A stretch of 64,000 nucleotides of DNA from Lampris incognitus (GCF_029633865.1 NC_079212.1:100442433-100506432); one strand, 5' to 3'. Positions 39,513 through 53,540 are shown, counted from the first letter of the stretch. Numbers and translations are program-made. The notes: a model not told the origin generated them from the letters alone.

Positions 39513-39689
39513 AAATTTGTCCATGGGGAAGGGTAAACTTACTTCAGGCCACCAGATCCTATTAAAACAAGTGAGAAAACAATGATACAAGGCATACAAT
39601 GTCATTTGTTTTAAGATAATGGCAACGGCTGGAAGTTGTTTCACAGACTAATTTGCAGTGAAACAGCTCCAACTTCAACATTTGCAGAC

Positions 39690-39905
39690 TTAGTTGATTT
39701 TTTTTTGTAACAGTACAGGGAGCGTGAGTCTGTTTCCTCGCTCACTACTTAACAAAGGGCCCAGTTATTGTTGTGCGGCTGTTGGTAGATTTAGCCGTCA
39801 GGCCAATCAGCGTCTCCTTAATGAAGCATTAGCTGGTTGGCTGAGCTCGTGCTCAGCTTTTTGCTCATTAAATGTTCTAAGTCACTTATTTTTTTCTCCT
39901 TAGAA
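39690..39905. other. Candidate conserved non-coding stretch
   Basis: Balanced, non-repetitive sequence with homeodomain-like cores (CATTAA, TTAATGAAGCATTAGC) and a CCAATCA box, lying outside all recognised elements. This is a visual impression only; a multi-species alignment would decide. Confidence 0.2.
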
Positions 39906-40147
39906 ATGGACGTTGAATCTCTTTACGCTTGATTAGAGGGATAAACACATTCTTAAGCACATTCTCTTTCTTCTCTCGCTTTCCCTCTCTCTCTCTCTCT
40001 CTCACACACACACAAAATAACCTCAAACAAAAATTAATTTGCTCTCTCATTAATGCATGCAACTCTTGCCTCACATTTAAGGGCTAAACATATAATCATC
40101 TCTCCATTCTGTCTCTGTGTCTCTCTATATCTTAGCCGCCACAGGCT

Positions 40148-40282
<135 letters not shown>

Positions 40283-40810
40283 CAAACACATTCCAGGGAG
40301 ATCGTGGCTGTGGTCCACCTGCTGACCACTGGGGCATTACGGTTGATCGCTCTCCTCCTTTTCCTCCACCCTCTCCTCCTTTATGTCAACACCTCCTCCT
40401 TTTTGTCATTTCCCTCTCTCCTCTCCTCTCCCCTCTACTCCTACTTCTGCAGTGTTTTACCTCAAACTCTCCTCTTTTTCCTTCCTCCCCTTTTTATTCC
40501 CTCTGTTCTCAGGCTCTACTCACTGCCCACCAGTCACTTCCATCACCTCCACCACTGCCAGCTCCTCTTTTTCGGCCACCCTCAACTTACTCTCTTTTTA
40601 CTCTCTAACTCTTCTTTTTCGCTTTGGTTATTCCTACATCTCACACTTTTCTCATTTCACCTCTCTCTTTCCGCTTTAGTTCATTCCCCCTTCTTGCTCT
40701 CTGCTTCATATACGCCCCTTCCCCTCTTCTCATCTCCCTTTACTTTTTTAGCTAGTCTATCTCTAACCGCTCATTCCCGCCTCCATGTGTGTTTGCTCCA
40801 TGCCACAAGC

Positions 40811-41130
40811 ACCCCACAGCTATGAGGGAAACACTTTATTGGAGGCTTTTATTTCTTAATTAAATCTGGCTGCCGGAGACATTTTTTATTTGTGGCTGTG
40901 AGTTGGCAGGCATGGGAGAGGTCTCAAAACCCCCGCTGACCTCACAAGGGGGATCAAGTGCCACTGGTTCTTTGTGGGCCATAAACAAGACAGGCAGGGG
41001 ATGTTGATCCAATAGGTGAAGCTTTCATAATGAAACTCCAGTGCTTTCACCTGTCTATTAACTGGTATGGAGAAGTGGTGGCAGCCCACAGTGACATGCT
41101 GTGTCAGCACTCAGCTCTTGAAGGGCATTA
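40811..41130. other. Candidate conserved non-coding stretch
   Basis: Complex, repeat-free sequence with TTTATTTCTTAATTAAATCTGG-like and GCCATAAACA motifs, no open frame of note, and no resemblance to the transposons nearby. Candidate only, from appearance. Confidence 0.2.
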
Positions 41131-42428
41131 TGTGCAATGTAGATTAACTATTAGTACCACTGAGTGCCAGTTGCTCTCTTTCAGGCCAGCAGAAGTTCTG
41201 TTTCAGCACGTCTATTTTTACTGGTGAAATCAGGGGTTTTTTTCTGCTAGTGACCGCTATGAGCAACCATAGTGACCAGTAGGAACTGCAACATCATCAG
41301 CAGATGTTACCATGATTGACAGTTGCCCAGAAGTGACACAACAAATGCTAATAAAATCTCACAATTTTGTAAGCTACTTAAGGCAGAAATCCCGCAAAAA
41401 TATCAAAGGAGGAGGCAATCACACTGTAAAACACTATACAATATTTACAACTAATCATGTTATACACCACACTGTTAAATCTCAAAACTAATGACAATGC
41501 TGCTGACCTGTCCTACAGTAGCAATTCATATATTTGCTATATATATAGAATTCAAAAGCAATTCATATATTTGCTCTACTTTTGAAGTGGCATTCATCAT
41601 GTAAGAGTTTTTTTTATGGGATGATGCAAATTTTTGGATTGTGTTGCAAAGCTGGCTCCTTCATATTGGAAATGTGACACATGCATTGAGATGGATATGC
41701 GAGGACCCATAGTTTTGTGGAAGAACACTGGATTTCAAAGGTCCAGGGAGCCCTCAACTGGTATTTACAAAAATTAAGATTTGGAGACAGAATGCAGATT
41801 TTGAAAGCCGGAAATCTCAGCACTTGGCAAAGCTATCATTTTGCAGTTGGTACAGATCAATAACTCTTTCCAACCCCCTCAATATATGATGATCTTTTTT
41901 TCTTTTCTTTTTTTTTTTGCTCTGATAAAGTCAGTTATACTGACAACACCTTTAAAATGTGCTGACAGGGACGATTCTAGGATCAGCTCTTTAGGGGGGC
42001 TCTGCCCCTAATGAGAATTTGACATGCGTACCTTGCAAATGTACCTTGCAAAAGTGTTCAACCCCCCTGCTATATCACTCATTTCATTGTCTAACAATTA
42101 ATACATAAATATTTTTTCTATATATGCTATTTTAATTTACAACGATACTTTTAATGAATAATCCTTAGCATGAGTTTTACAACACAAAATATATTTTTTT
42201 TAAATGGAATATGCCGTATCAACCTCTTCCACATTGGCAAACTTCAATTCAATTAGGTATACAATGTTACCTTTAGAAGCAACCTAATTAGTTGGGTGGT
42301 CTATTGTAGTGTATAATAATGGTTCAGAATGAACAATCGCTCATTTCAATATAACACACTTGTTTTAGAGAGGACCCACAGCCAGTTAATGAAACCTGGG
42401 GCAAATACTCAATCATAATGTCCAGGGG
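41131..42428. other. Unassigned AT-rich sequence
   Basis: A block at about 41968-42070 (AGGGACGATTCTAGGATCAG, GGGGGGCTCTGCCCC) resembles the end of a DNA transposon, but no partner end was found. Confidence 0.3.
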
Positions 42429-42742
42429 CCTCATTCATCAATCGTTTGTACATACAAAATTGTTCTTACACACCCATGGATTTTTTTTTAGCCCTGAGGT
42501 TTGTCTCAGAGACCAGTGTAGAACCTAGGTAACTCCTGAATTTAGACACCAATTGGCTAAACACTGACATCTTTGCAAGCCTGGGTGATGCGCGTTGCAA
42601 GAGGTAGACAATAGATGTTAGGAGGAAGCGGTTACAAATAACCATCAGGCTTTGTTTCTGCTGTCAATCTTGAGAGCTAAAAAAAGCCCATGGGTGTGTA
42701 AGAACAAATTTGTATGTATGAACAATTGATGAATGAGGCTTC
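42429..42742. mobile_element. MITE-like element with long terminal inverted repeats
   Basis: The left end GCCTCATTCATCAATCG and the right end GATGAATGAGGC are complementary. Pairing continues through TACATACAAA/TTTGTATGTA, TTCTTACACACCCATGG and its complement, about 55 bp in all. The interior is about 200 bp and non-coding. No clear target-site duplication was seen. Confidence 0.75.
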
Positions 42743-43009
42743 AAAACTTTCCAAAGCAAATAAAAGATCAAATTATAGCAAAGCAGATATGAGGAAAAAT
42801 GTACAAGACATTGTTTCAGTCTCCACATGGGTACAGTCCATATCATCAAGCAATGAAAGAAGTATCATAATTGAGAGACAGCTTGCTAAAATTGTGTTGA
42901 TACATTACCAAACATATCGAATCAGCTGCACAGTAATATTGATTTGACCCAATGTTCTCTTTCAGAACATTCAGAAAATGTATTTGCTAATGCTTCAACT
43001 TACTTGTTT

Positions 43010-43640
43010 TTCTCCACATGCTAGTACTAAAAGTCTTCAGATAGTTCAGAATGCTGCAGCTAGAATCCTAACTAAAACTAGAAAATTTGACCATATTGCA
43101 CCAATTATTGCCTCCCTTCATTGGCTTCCTATCCATGTTTGATCAGACTTCAAGGTGCTTCTGCTGACTTATAAAATCCTAAATGGGCTTACCCCATCTT
43201 ACTTGTTTAACAGATTAAATTTTAATTTTGGTGTCTCTGCCTTAGCTCACTCTTGGCTCAAGTACTATTTATCTTGAAGAATACATTGTGACTGCTATAA
43301 TAATATCACATCAAAATTCTCTTACGTTAAATATGGTGTACCTCAGGGCTCAATTCTTGGCCCTCTACCTTTCTCTCTTTATATTTCACCTCTTGGCCAA
43401 ATTATATGCAGTCATGGAATAAATTTCCATTGCTATGCTTTTATGATACTCAGCTGTATGTGCCTATAAGGGCTGATGATCATACTCAGATTACTAATTT
43501 GGAGGCCTGCTTAGCTGCTGTGAAAAACTGGATATCCCTAATCTTTCTGCTTTTAAATTCGGATAAAACCGAGATGCTGGTCATTGGCCCTGCTAGACAC
43601 AACCTGTACTATATGGCAGGTTGGTTTCTGTCTCAATGAA
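43010..43640 (+). pseudogene. L2-like LINE reverse transcriptase fragments, out of order
   Basis: First (43020-43240) comes the C-terminal RT region: LQIVQNAAARILTKTRKFDHI, LHWLPIHV and LLLTYKILNGLTPSYL. Then (43330-43640) comes the middle region that normally precedes it: [27 protein letters not shown] in a shifted frame, and LNSDKTEMLVIGPARH. Either two insertions lie side by side or one copy was rearranged. All parts carry stops or frameshifts. A matching 3' UTR follows at 43690-44370. Confidence 0.75.
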
Positions 43641-43689
43641 TTTACCAAGCACTGTTCTGCCAAGGAGATTATAGCATATAGATTATTGA

Positions 43690-44370
43690 CTATTGCAAAC
43701 TGTTTTCTTCTCTCCCGTGTCTTCTCTCTCTCTCTGAATGATGTCTTCTCCTTTCTCTTTTTCTGTGTGTGAATGGTGTGATGCGAGTTTCCCTTGTGTG
43801 CACATGCAGTCTGTCCTCCTCCCAGGTCTCCATGGTGATGGTCGTTGTCACCTGGACACTGCTTGGCATCCTCCTCATCACATTTTCTTTTTAGATATCT
43901 TATAAATCCATGTAATTCTGTTATCCTGTTTTAATGTTATATCCTTCTCTCACTAAGGTGTGTGACTATTTTTTTTCTTGTTTTTTAACACGGTGATGCT
44001 GATTGCGTGACTCGAGTTCTGGGCTGTTCCGGTGGTGTCTGGAAACTGCTTGGCATCCTCATCATCATATTGTTCATATATTTTATAATTCCATAGTAAT
44101 TCTGTTATCCTCTTTCAATGTTGTATTCTGTAAATTGTGTAAACACAACATCCATTGCATGCTGTCCATCTTGGAAGAGAGACCCCTCCTCTGTTGGTCT
44201 CCCTGAGGTTTCGTCCTATTTTTCTCCCTGTTAAAGGTTTATTTTTTTATTTTTAAGGAGTTGTTCCTTGTCCAATGCGAGGGTCTAAGGACAGGATGTT
44301 GTGTTGCTGTAAAGCCCCATGAGGCAAATTTGTAATTTGTGATATTGGGCTATACAAATAATATTGACTC
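43690..44370 (+). mobile_element. L2-like LINE 3' UTR
   Basis: The same 3' UTR family as 24755-25395: TGCAAACTGTTTTCTTCTC, GGTCTCCATGGTGATGGTC, CTGTCCATCTTGG and CCTGAGGTTTCGTCC, ending GATATTGGGCTATACAAATA. The tail is short here. Confidence 0.8.
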
Positions 44371-45255
44371 GACTCTCTGCACCATGAAATCCTAAATTCT
44401 CTACCTACATCTCGCGAACTAAGTCTGAAACTAGGGGCGGGATGGGTAGGAAGTGTAGAATGGTGATCGTTTTCACTTTACAAGCATTTAAGCCCTCAGA
44501 CAAGTTCACAAAATCTAGAGGTAGGGTTGAGGTAGGGTAGCCAACTTCCTGAAACGGGAATGAGGAATGCCTGTGTGTGTGTGTGGGGGGGGGGGACTAT
44601 ATGACCTTAGACTGAGGAGTTCTGACTACTGCGGACCTGTAACAAATATTTGATTATTGTGTAATGCTCATTTTGTCCAAAACAACGGGTCTTGCTCTTA
44701 CACCTGCATTGCCCTTCAGTAATAGACTTATCTAAAGGTATAACACAAAAATGCCCATATGTTGTGTCCTCCACAGCCTCTCACTCATCCTATGATTTTC
44801 TCCCGATGAATGTTGTTTGATGTTACAAATTCCTCCCTGACCAATGGAGAAAACCTTGTAGCAGACGGTGCAGTTGGCCATGTACGCATTCCAGCCATTG
44901 GTAATCATTTTCCCATTTTCTTCTGTATTTTTGTATCTTTTTTTTTTTTGCCAACAGACTGCGCTTGCAGGCTGTCATTTTTTAAATCTCACGCCGCTGT
45001 CAGGCATATCGTAGCAACACTGAATGGCAGCATGAGAAGGACATCCTCTGTTTGGTAGTGGAACATAATATGACAGACAGGCTGAGGGATAAGGGTTTAC
45101 AAATTGACCTGTCTTAATAGTCTAACCTGTACTATTTCTCTCCCATAGATTTGCACTTAATTGAGTCTCAAAAAATATGGTAAAAAGTATGTGCTGTATC
45201 AGTTAAATACGCAACACATCTTAGTTTCCAATTACGGGATGTTTCCATGATAGTA
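44371..45255. other. Unassigned sequence
   Basis: No gene recognised. The frame at 44810-45058 has no known motif. Confidence 0.35.
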
Positions 45256-45257
45256 AT

Positions 45258-45350
45258 AATAATAATAATTATTATTATTATTATTATTATTATTCTTTTA
45301 GGGGTGTTGAGATGAAATTTAGGTATGCTTGAGCACCCCTAAAAAGAGAC
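45258..45350. repeat. (AAT/ATT)n microsatellite followed by a hairpin
   Basis: AAT units switch to ATT units at about 45270, making the tract itself palindromic. Next, CTTTTAGGGGTG (about 45294-45306) pairs with CACCCCTAAAAAG (about 45336-45348) around a 30-nt loop. The hairpin resembles the end of a DNA element, but no second end was found. Confidence 0.7.
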
Positions 45351-45829
45351 TAAAATCGCCAATGTGTGCTGATATATGTATTTTATTTGTGATTCACTTT
45401 CAGCAGGTTTCAAAGTTCTATTTTAGGAGTTTTTAATTATATCCTATTATTTGTTGCTGCAACGGCTCATCTTTCCGGTTGGGTTCATTCAATCATATCT
45501 TAGAATCATTATCCTGTGAGTAACGTTTGGTGAAAATAAATTATCGAAGTGATAATAAGCTAACTATAATCAAATACCCTTATGGTTCTGAGAGATAAAA
45601 CTGAAAACTAAGCTTCTGAGCATGGAGGTTATAAAAGTTCAAGGTCTGGATGGTGAGGGTCACCCTGAGTGTTTAGTTTGGCTGCAGCACAGTGTCCACA
45701 CAGAGGAGATGAGGAGAAGAGTGTTTTGGACTTTAAAAGCTGAAAGTAAACAGATTGAGCGAGCTGTAATGTCAAATATGTGGAGGGGGTGAATAAATCA
45801 AGCTGACCACACAGTAAATGTTATCTCTA

Positions 45830-46520
45830 ACATAGAGCGAGAGAGAGAAAGAGCAAAAGAAAAAAGTGGAGAAAGAAAGAGGCAGAGTGAGAGGAGCTAA
45901 GAAAGAACCCCATAACAGAATTGAGGGGAGGAGAGAGAGAGAGAGACAGAGCTTTTTTACTTTAAAAAAAAAAACTTTAATATGTCACAAATTTACAGCA
46001 GCTTTGAAACAAAGACTCATAGAAAGACAGAAATAACATTATTATTATTACTCGTAAATAACATTTTTGTTATTATTATTATTAGAGCGAGAGAGAGAGA
46101 GAGAGTTGAACAAGGGAATAGCAGAGCTCAGTACTATTTGTGTTGGCGAAGCAAAGAGAGATAGAGAGTGATAGAATAATGCCAGAAAGAGAGACTGTAG
46201 AGAGAGAAAAGGAATTTTTTGCTCAAGCTGAACATCAAAGAGAAAGGAGAGATAGAGAAAGTTAGAGAGAGAAAGGCTGGAGACAAAGACGTAAGAGATG
46301 CATTGCAAATATGCACCCACAAAACAAATAAAAGACAGAGACAGACAGACAGACAGATAGACGGATAGACAGATAGATAAAAGTGCAAGAATGATGGACA
46401 GAAACAGGAAGGAGGTACATTAATAGACAAGCACATGTAGCTCTGGTTGAAAAGCAGGAAGATCACACTGTCACTCATTTACATTGAAAAAGAAAGTCAG
46501 AGAGGGAGAGAGAGAGAGAG
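45830..46520. repeat. GA-rich low-complexity tract
   Basis: Interrupted GA, GACA and ATT repeats run through this region. They cause the Ser/Leu/Phe-rich frames on the minus strand. Confidence 0.85.
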
Positions 46521-46802
46521 AAATTGAAACAACTGATGACAACAGAGGTAGGATGAAATAAAGTGACAGGAAGACGAAGGGGAAATTTTTATATGGCAGT
46601 GAATGTGCATTACCACATTACCAATCATATTATGTTGCAAGACATTACAAAAACATGACAAGAACAGACATGCACACACACACACACACACACACAGTTA
46701 CACACATAGACTGACTGGCAGTAAACAAACACAAATGCACACACGCTGACTGCGTGACCAACCGAAAGATACATATAAACTCTCTGCGTGGCCGTGAGAC
46801 AC

Positions 46803-48359
<1,557 letters not shown>

Positions 48360-48520
48360 CCCCTTGACAATTATATGGGAGTTTGTTACCCTTGAGCAAG
48401 GCGCAAAGAGCCCCCACTTCATATAGTATTTTAAGCTTGTGCAGCACTTTGGTTCAACTGTGGTTGTTTTAAATGTGCTATATAAATAAACTTGACTCAC
48501 CTTGACTTGACTAGATCTGG
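48360..48520 (+). mobile_element. Retroelement 3' end (LINE or SINE)
   Basis: CCTTGAGCAAGGCGC and GTGCAGCACTTTGG are followed by GTGCTATATAAATAAACTTGACTCACCTTGACTTGAC, a typical fish 3' terminus with a TTGAC-type tail. No coding part. Confidence 0.65.
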
Positions 48521-48599
48521 AGGAGCACGTGGTTGTATAATCGAATAAAGGCTCTGCATGAGGAGCACTAACTAATAACATCCGTTTCATTTTTTAATA

Positions 48600-48660
48600 A
48601 TAATAATAATAAGCATTACATTTATATAGCGCTTTTCTAGACACCCAAATCACTTCTTAA
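48600..48660 (-). mobile_element. L2-like LINE 3' tip
   Basis: (TAA)n is followed by GCATTACATTTATATAGCGC, the reverse complement of the usual L2-type 3' end. Only about 60 bp are recognisable. Confidence 0.5.
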
Positions 48661-49600
48661 ATATTATTATCTTAGGATTATTAATCATATTATCAAAGCA
48701 TGTCTTGAGACATTTATTCGAAAAAAGCCATTTCATATTGTTCTTTTTTCAGTAGTTTTTATGCTAACTGGTATTGGCTTCGTGTCATTAGAGTTCACGT
48801 TTTCTTCTTTTCATTTATAGTGTCAGTATTTGCATATTTATTTTTATGCTTCTTATTTTGTTTCTTGTTTTTTACTCTTTTGTCGTAAAGCACTTTGTTC
48901 AGCATTACACACCACACGTCACTTTCCCATCACAGCATGATCCTGGTGGAACTCAACCACCATCACTTTGTGAGAAAGGATTTGTGTGAGCCCATTTCAA
49001 TAAATTATACATGTGTTAATTCAACTAAATTAGCTAAAACACCAGGAGTAATCCTTTATTCACCCAAACAACTGCCTAATTAAACTGCTGCTTGTTTGCT
49101 AAATTAGTTCATTGATTGAATTAATCGCTTGATGTCTTTCCACCAACACTACCAATTCTGTAAACACACAAAGACACACAAACACACCACAACACAACAC
49201 ATGTTATAGCGAGTAACAAACATGTAAGGAAAGTTGTGTCAGCGTGAAAGTATACATTTTACTTAAAAAAGGTTCAGTAATAGTAAAATTTGACAAAAAT
49301 TCAAACACTCAAATGAAGTACAGATATGCTCCAAAATACTCAAGTACAATAACAGAGTGTTTTTACTTTGTTGCTTAACACTATTGAGATCTAGCAACAA
49401 ACGGGGTTAGGCAGAAAAAGTACTTGGTGATGATACTCAAAAAGAGTAACTTATTGAGATTACATTTAGAAAACATCTCAATAGGAACATGTGAAATATT
49501 TTGAGCAAATGTATTTGAATCTCACTATGTGTTGACCTTCTGCCGATTACTGCTACTCGCTGTGTGGGCGAAAAATTGCATAACAGTTGGATTAAAAAAC
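48661..49600. other. Unassigned sequence
   Basis: AT-rich; nothing recognised. Confidence 0.35.
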
Positions 49601-49769
49601 GCAACTTATTTATCCATTTGTCAACCTATGTTATCTAAAGTCTGTCTATCTGTTAGCCTGTTTGTGTCTATCATCAGCACCATCACCAAGTCTGTAGCCT
49701 GGAAAAAGGTTAAGCTGTCCTTTTTTTCAGTCTTCGGGGTTATCAGTTTGCTGGTTAGGCCACTAGTCA

Positions 49770-49835
49770 TTTGCAAATGCGGAGGATGAATTTCCCCACA
49801 GGGATTAATAAAGTACATCTTATCTTGTCTTAGTT
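49770..49835 (+). mobile_element. Rex1-like LINE 3' tip
   Basis: GAATTTCCCCACAGGGATTAATAAAGTACATCTTATCTTGTCTTAG matches the typical 3' end of Rex-type LINEs with an (ATCTT)n tail. Upstream sequence back to about 49620 may belong to the same copy. Confidence 0.65.
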
Positions 49836-50157
49836 CATCAGTCCTGAGTAGCTGTTGTGGACAGCAGCCAGAATGGTCAATGGATTTAACCACAACAGCG
49901 TGTCCTAGTCGGACACTGAGCCCTCTGTGTCCCACTGTCCTATTCATAGGGGCTTTCATGGCTCGGTGATGTCACTGCCCTGCCTCTATCTATCGATAGA
50001 TATAGGCTAAGAGCTGCAGGCTGTACAAAAGAATGGAAAATAAGAGCAAGAGAAAGAGTGAATAAAGAAAATAAAGAGAAACGTGTGAGAGAAGCAAATA
50101 TTTGGGAGAGGAGAGAAAAAGAGAAACTGGGTGTGGTAGTGGGGTGTGGTTTAGGGT

Positions 50158-50568
50158 CGGCTTACACCAGGACGGTGCCGGTGCCAGTTCTGCCTTGGTG
50201 CCTTATGAGAACCTGCCTGCATTTCGACAGGTTTGAGAACCTAACGTTACATAGCAGAAGTTGGGGTAATTTCCATGGGGAACAAAAAAAAAAAATCATG
50301 GTGGACGGAACGCATCTGCTTTGCTTTCTTGTTATAAATTTACTTTAATTTCACTGCTTTCAAGAATCTGCTGCTGCTTTCGCTCATGTTTTATCAAAAA
50401 TGGCAGCCAATTTCTCCACAGTAGCCCCTCCCATAGCCACTGAGGTCAGTGGTTCCAACTTTTAGGCCAGCAATTTTGGGGAGCCGTGCCGGTGCCAGTG
50501 TCTTTTCGGTGGAAATGTGTGAAACTGGTTCTAGATTAGGTGCCGGCACTGCGTTGGTGGAAAAGGAC
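50158..50568. mobile_element. Possible MITE with GTGCCGGTGCC-type ends
   Basis: The left side has CACCAGGACGGTGCCGGTGCCAG. Near the right side the complement of ATTAGGTGCCGGCACTGCG, plus a second GTGCCGGTGCCAGTG at about 50487, pair imperfectly with it. No duplication was identified, and the right end (CCACCAACGCAGTGCCGGC when reversed) is only about two-thirds similar. Confidence 0.4.
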
Positions 50569-50959
50569 TATTTATTCTGCAGTGAAGCTGGGCCCGACTG
50601 ACTGACACACACAGGGAAATAGGTGGAAACACAGAGCTGAAAGCAGAGAGACAGAGAAAAGGGGAGCCACTCGCGGTGAAAAGAGAGGGCAAGGAGACGG
50701 CTCCGGCACCAGAGAGAGACATTGTTAAATAAAGCCTGTGTTAACCGGTGTCCGCCTCCATCTCAAACCATTCTTGTGGCAGATCTTGCCATGCAGGGAC
50801 AAAAGCAAATGAAAATATTTAGGTAAGGAGTGGCAACAGCTAACAAAAGCCTTACAGAAAAGTGTGACTGTGTGTAAGTGTACATGGTTTGTGTGCATGT
50901 ACACTTGTAGGGGTGGTAAAGACAATTAATGAGTTAACAGTTAACAGAATAGACTTGAC

Positions 50960-51275
50960 TGTGTGTGTGTGTGTGTGTGTGTGTGTAGCAGATTTTTCTA
51001 TGGGGACCAAATGTCCCCATCAGGATAGAAAAACCTGAAACCACCCACCTTGTGAAGACATTTTATGGGTCCCCATGAGGAAGAGGGTCTATTTTAGGGC
51101 TGGGACTTGGGTTCAGGGTTAAGGTTAGAATTAGGATTAGGTTAAAGTTGGGGTAAAGGTTAATGTAAGGCATGTAGTTATGATGGTTAAGGTTAAGGGC
51201 TAGGGAATGAATGCAGTCCATGAGGGGGTCCCCACAAGTATAGGGTAACGTGTGTGTGTGTGTGTGTGTGTAGGT
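50960..51275. repeat. Common fish interspersed repeat bounded by (GT)n tracts
   Basis: (GT)n at about 50960-50988 and 51251-51273 bracket a block with GGGGACCAAATGTCCCC (itself palindromic), ACCTGAAACCACCCACC and GGGTCCCCATGAGGAAGAGG. A run of degenerate GGTTAAGGTTAGAATTAGG units follows. It is a recurrent teleost repeat; the telomere-like part is degenerate. Confidence 0.65.
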
Positions 51276-51289
51276 GAATTGCAAGCAAT

Positions 51290-52200
51290 ATGTTGCAGAA
51301 AACCATTTAGGGGACCATCAGGTCACCTTATCAAAGGGTTGTAACATTTTGTTGCCCCTATCACAAATACTGATTTGACAAGGGAGTTAATGAGAAAGCC
51401 TGTCGTGTAAATTCTTGTTACGAAATTGTCTTGGCTTTACCATGACCTCTTGGGATGCTCTTCGTCATTGGGTGACTATCTTAAAAATGTCCCTTTTATT
51501 AGTCAGCAGCTGCAAGACAGGCGAAGCAGTTTCAGACAAGAAGGGAGGGAAGTGGTGGAGATAAGACTGTATATTTATTAATGACAGGAATAAGAAGGAA
51601 TGAAGGAGAAATAAGGAGGGATGAAGAGAAGGAGGGAGGTGAATGAATAGGGAGGGAGGTATGAAAGGAAAGAAATCAAGAGAAAGAGGGAGAGGGAAGA
51701 AAACGAGAAGCGAAAAGCAAAGAGGGAAGGTGAGGGATGGAGAGAGGAAACAAGATGACAGAAGGGCAGAAGGAGGATAAGAGAGGAGGACCAGTTCTCC
51801 GAACTTACTGGGTGCGGCTTTACAACATGCTGACAGAAGTGGACAGTGAGGAAATGGCTGGTGGGATGAATGGGGACGATGGCTGGCAGGGAACAGTGAA
51901 GCTCAGAGAAAAGGTCAGGGTAAAGCTAAGGGTGTTTTTTCCTTGTTGCTGAGGCTAGCAGACCAGAGGGGACATGTAAAATCAAAAGAACCATAACTCA
52001 ATGATGATTTTCACAATTTTTTTTTAAATTTTGTGGTCAGTGAACGGTTCTGCCTTCCAGCCAAGCTAGAGACACAGCTCAAGCTGCAAAAATAATTCCT
52101 TATTTTATGAAATTAATAAAAATCTCATAGCTAACCTCTTCAAAGATTTCCATCTAGCTATCCTATATATCGTTGTCTATTCCAGCTCAATCCATTTCAG
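51290..52200. other. Unassigned sequence with GGA-rich tract
   Basis: 51540-51780 is purine-rich (GGAGG and GAAGG units). No gene was recognised. Confidence 0.4.
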
Positions 52201-52204
52201 GGTT

Positions 52205-52785
52205 GTGAGAAATACACACCTTTATCTGGGTAGATGTCCTTGTCATTTCTGGTCAGGGTATGCTAGGCACAATACGGCTGCCGCTACTTACTGGCATCTG
52301 TTCGTTGTCTGTCCGTTCACATTTTCTCTCCCTAAATATTTGTTTTTTTTTTTTTACTGTTTCTCTTGCTCGTATTGTGTGTGGACCCACTGGCTTTGTT
52401 TGTCAATTTGTCATGTGTTCGTCAACTCGACTTCCTGGGTCTGGACTCCTGCATTCATCTCGACTCCTTGACCTGCGGCTTCTGCACCACACTCGTAGTT
52501 GTATGTTGTCCATTCTCGAGCCGGTGTTTCTCGACTACGCATCACCCGTCGTCTGTGCTGCTTCCTCCATCTGGTGGAGTTGGACATAGGCTGTGCTGTG
52601 CCATCTTGTTTAAGGAGTCCTTTCTCTCTCTTATGTTTGTTGGTGTTTCTGTTGTCCCCCTCATGTAGTGTACCATTGCTGCTTGTATTGTTGGTTGTGT
52701 ACTGTTGCTGTAAAGTGTCCTTGAGCTCTAGAAAGGCCCTATATAAATTTAACATTATTATTAATTATTATTATTATTATGACCA
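52205..52785 (+). mobile_element. L2-like LINE 3' UTR
   Basis: The block ends GTGTCCTTGAGCTCTAGAAAGGCCCTATATAAATTTAACATTATTATT, a characteristic L2-type 3' terminus with (ATT)n tail. Overlapping open frames here are in UTR-like sequence and have no domain. Confidence 0.7.
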
Positions 52786-53388
52786 AGGCTAAAAGGCCTT
52801 AGACAGTGTCCCCTAAATAGGTAACATGAACAAGGCCAGTGTGTTGACAGTGGACAGGGAGAAAAGTTGCATACCATTGAAATGACAGCAACCAGGGACT
52901 GTTGAGTCAGTTTCAATGGATAGACCCACATACCAATGGCTGACTTATGAAGAACATGTGGTAAGATAAAGTGACTGCTCAATAGCAAAAAAAGTGACTA
53001 ACTTGCTTGTTAGCATCATGGGAACAGGGTGACACACAGAAAGACAGACATGTTGAAACAAACACGACAAGCTTGGACTGTTGAGAAAAACAAGTTAAGA
53101 ACATTCATGCAGATTGCAAGAGGAGCATGAACAAAACTGGACACAGACAGAGAAAATGAAAAATACAGTGAGATAGAAAGGTTATGTATTGTAACCCTAG
53201 TTCTATGATAACCGCGGGAGCCCTCCAACAGAGCACTCTTCAGCATACTGAAATTTAAATGTATGTACTCAGCCAATCTGGACGAATATACTCTTCCCTT
53301 TTTTGCACCCTCTGACCAAAGCCATACAAGCCTATGTGCAGAGACAGAGACAGACAGACAGTAGAGAGAGACGCTGATAGAAAAATGT
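52786..53388. other. Unassigned sequence with a fish repeat fragment
   Basis: 53185-53280 (GTATTGTAACCCTAG, then GAGCCCTCCAACAGAGCAC) looks like a dispersed fish repeat, but I cannot name it. The rest is unrecognised. Confidence 0.3.
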
Positions 53389-53494
53389 GCTTGTACTGTC
53401 CATTAAAGAATTTACTTGAATCTTGAATCACTGGATTATTTTGCTCCTTATTTGTTGAGCATTTTCCTTACCATTGAGTGTTTCATTTAATGAA

Positions 53495-53500
<6 letters not shown>
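53389..53500 (+). repeat. Left arm of an inverted repeat pair
   Basis: GCTTGTACTGTC, AATTTACTTGA and GGATTATTTTGCTCCTTATTTGTTGAGCA, then TTGAGTGTTTC, recur as the reverse complement at 57751-57857. The arm runs into a (TA)n tract. The stretch TGGATTATTTTGCTCCTTAT is identical in both. Confidence 0.9.

Positions 53501-53537
<37 letters not shown>
53498..53537. repeat. (TA)n tract at the left of the LINE insertion
   Basis: About 20 TA units between the left arm and the start of the RTE-like LINE. Confidence 0.95.

Positions 53538-53540
<3 letters not shown>

Noticed and set aside
40304..40825. 173-codon plus-strand open frame
   Set aside because: It arises from pyrimidine-biased sequence after the (CT)n tract; the composition is Ser, Leu, Pro and Phe with no domain, signal or splice context.
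51100..51220. Interstitial telomeric repeat (GGGTTA-like units)
   Set aside because: The units are degenerate and sit in a common fish interspersed repeat; no run of exact TTAGGG is present.
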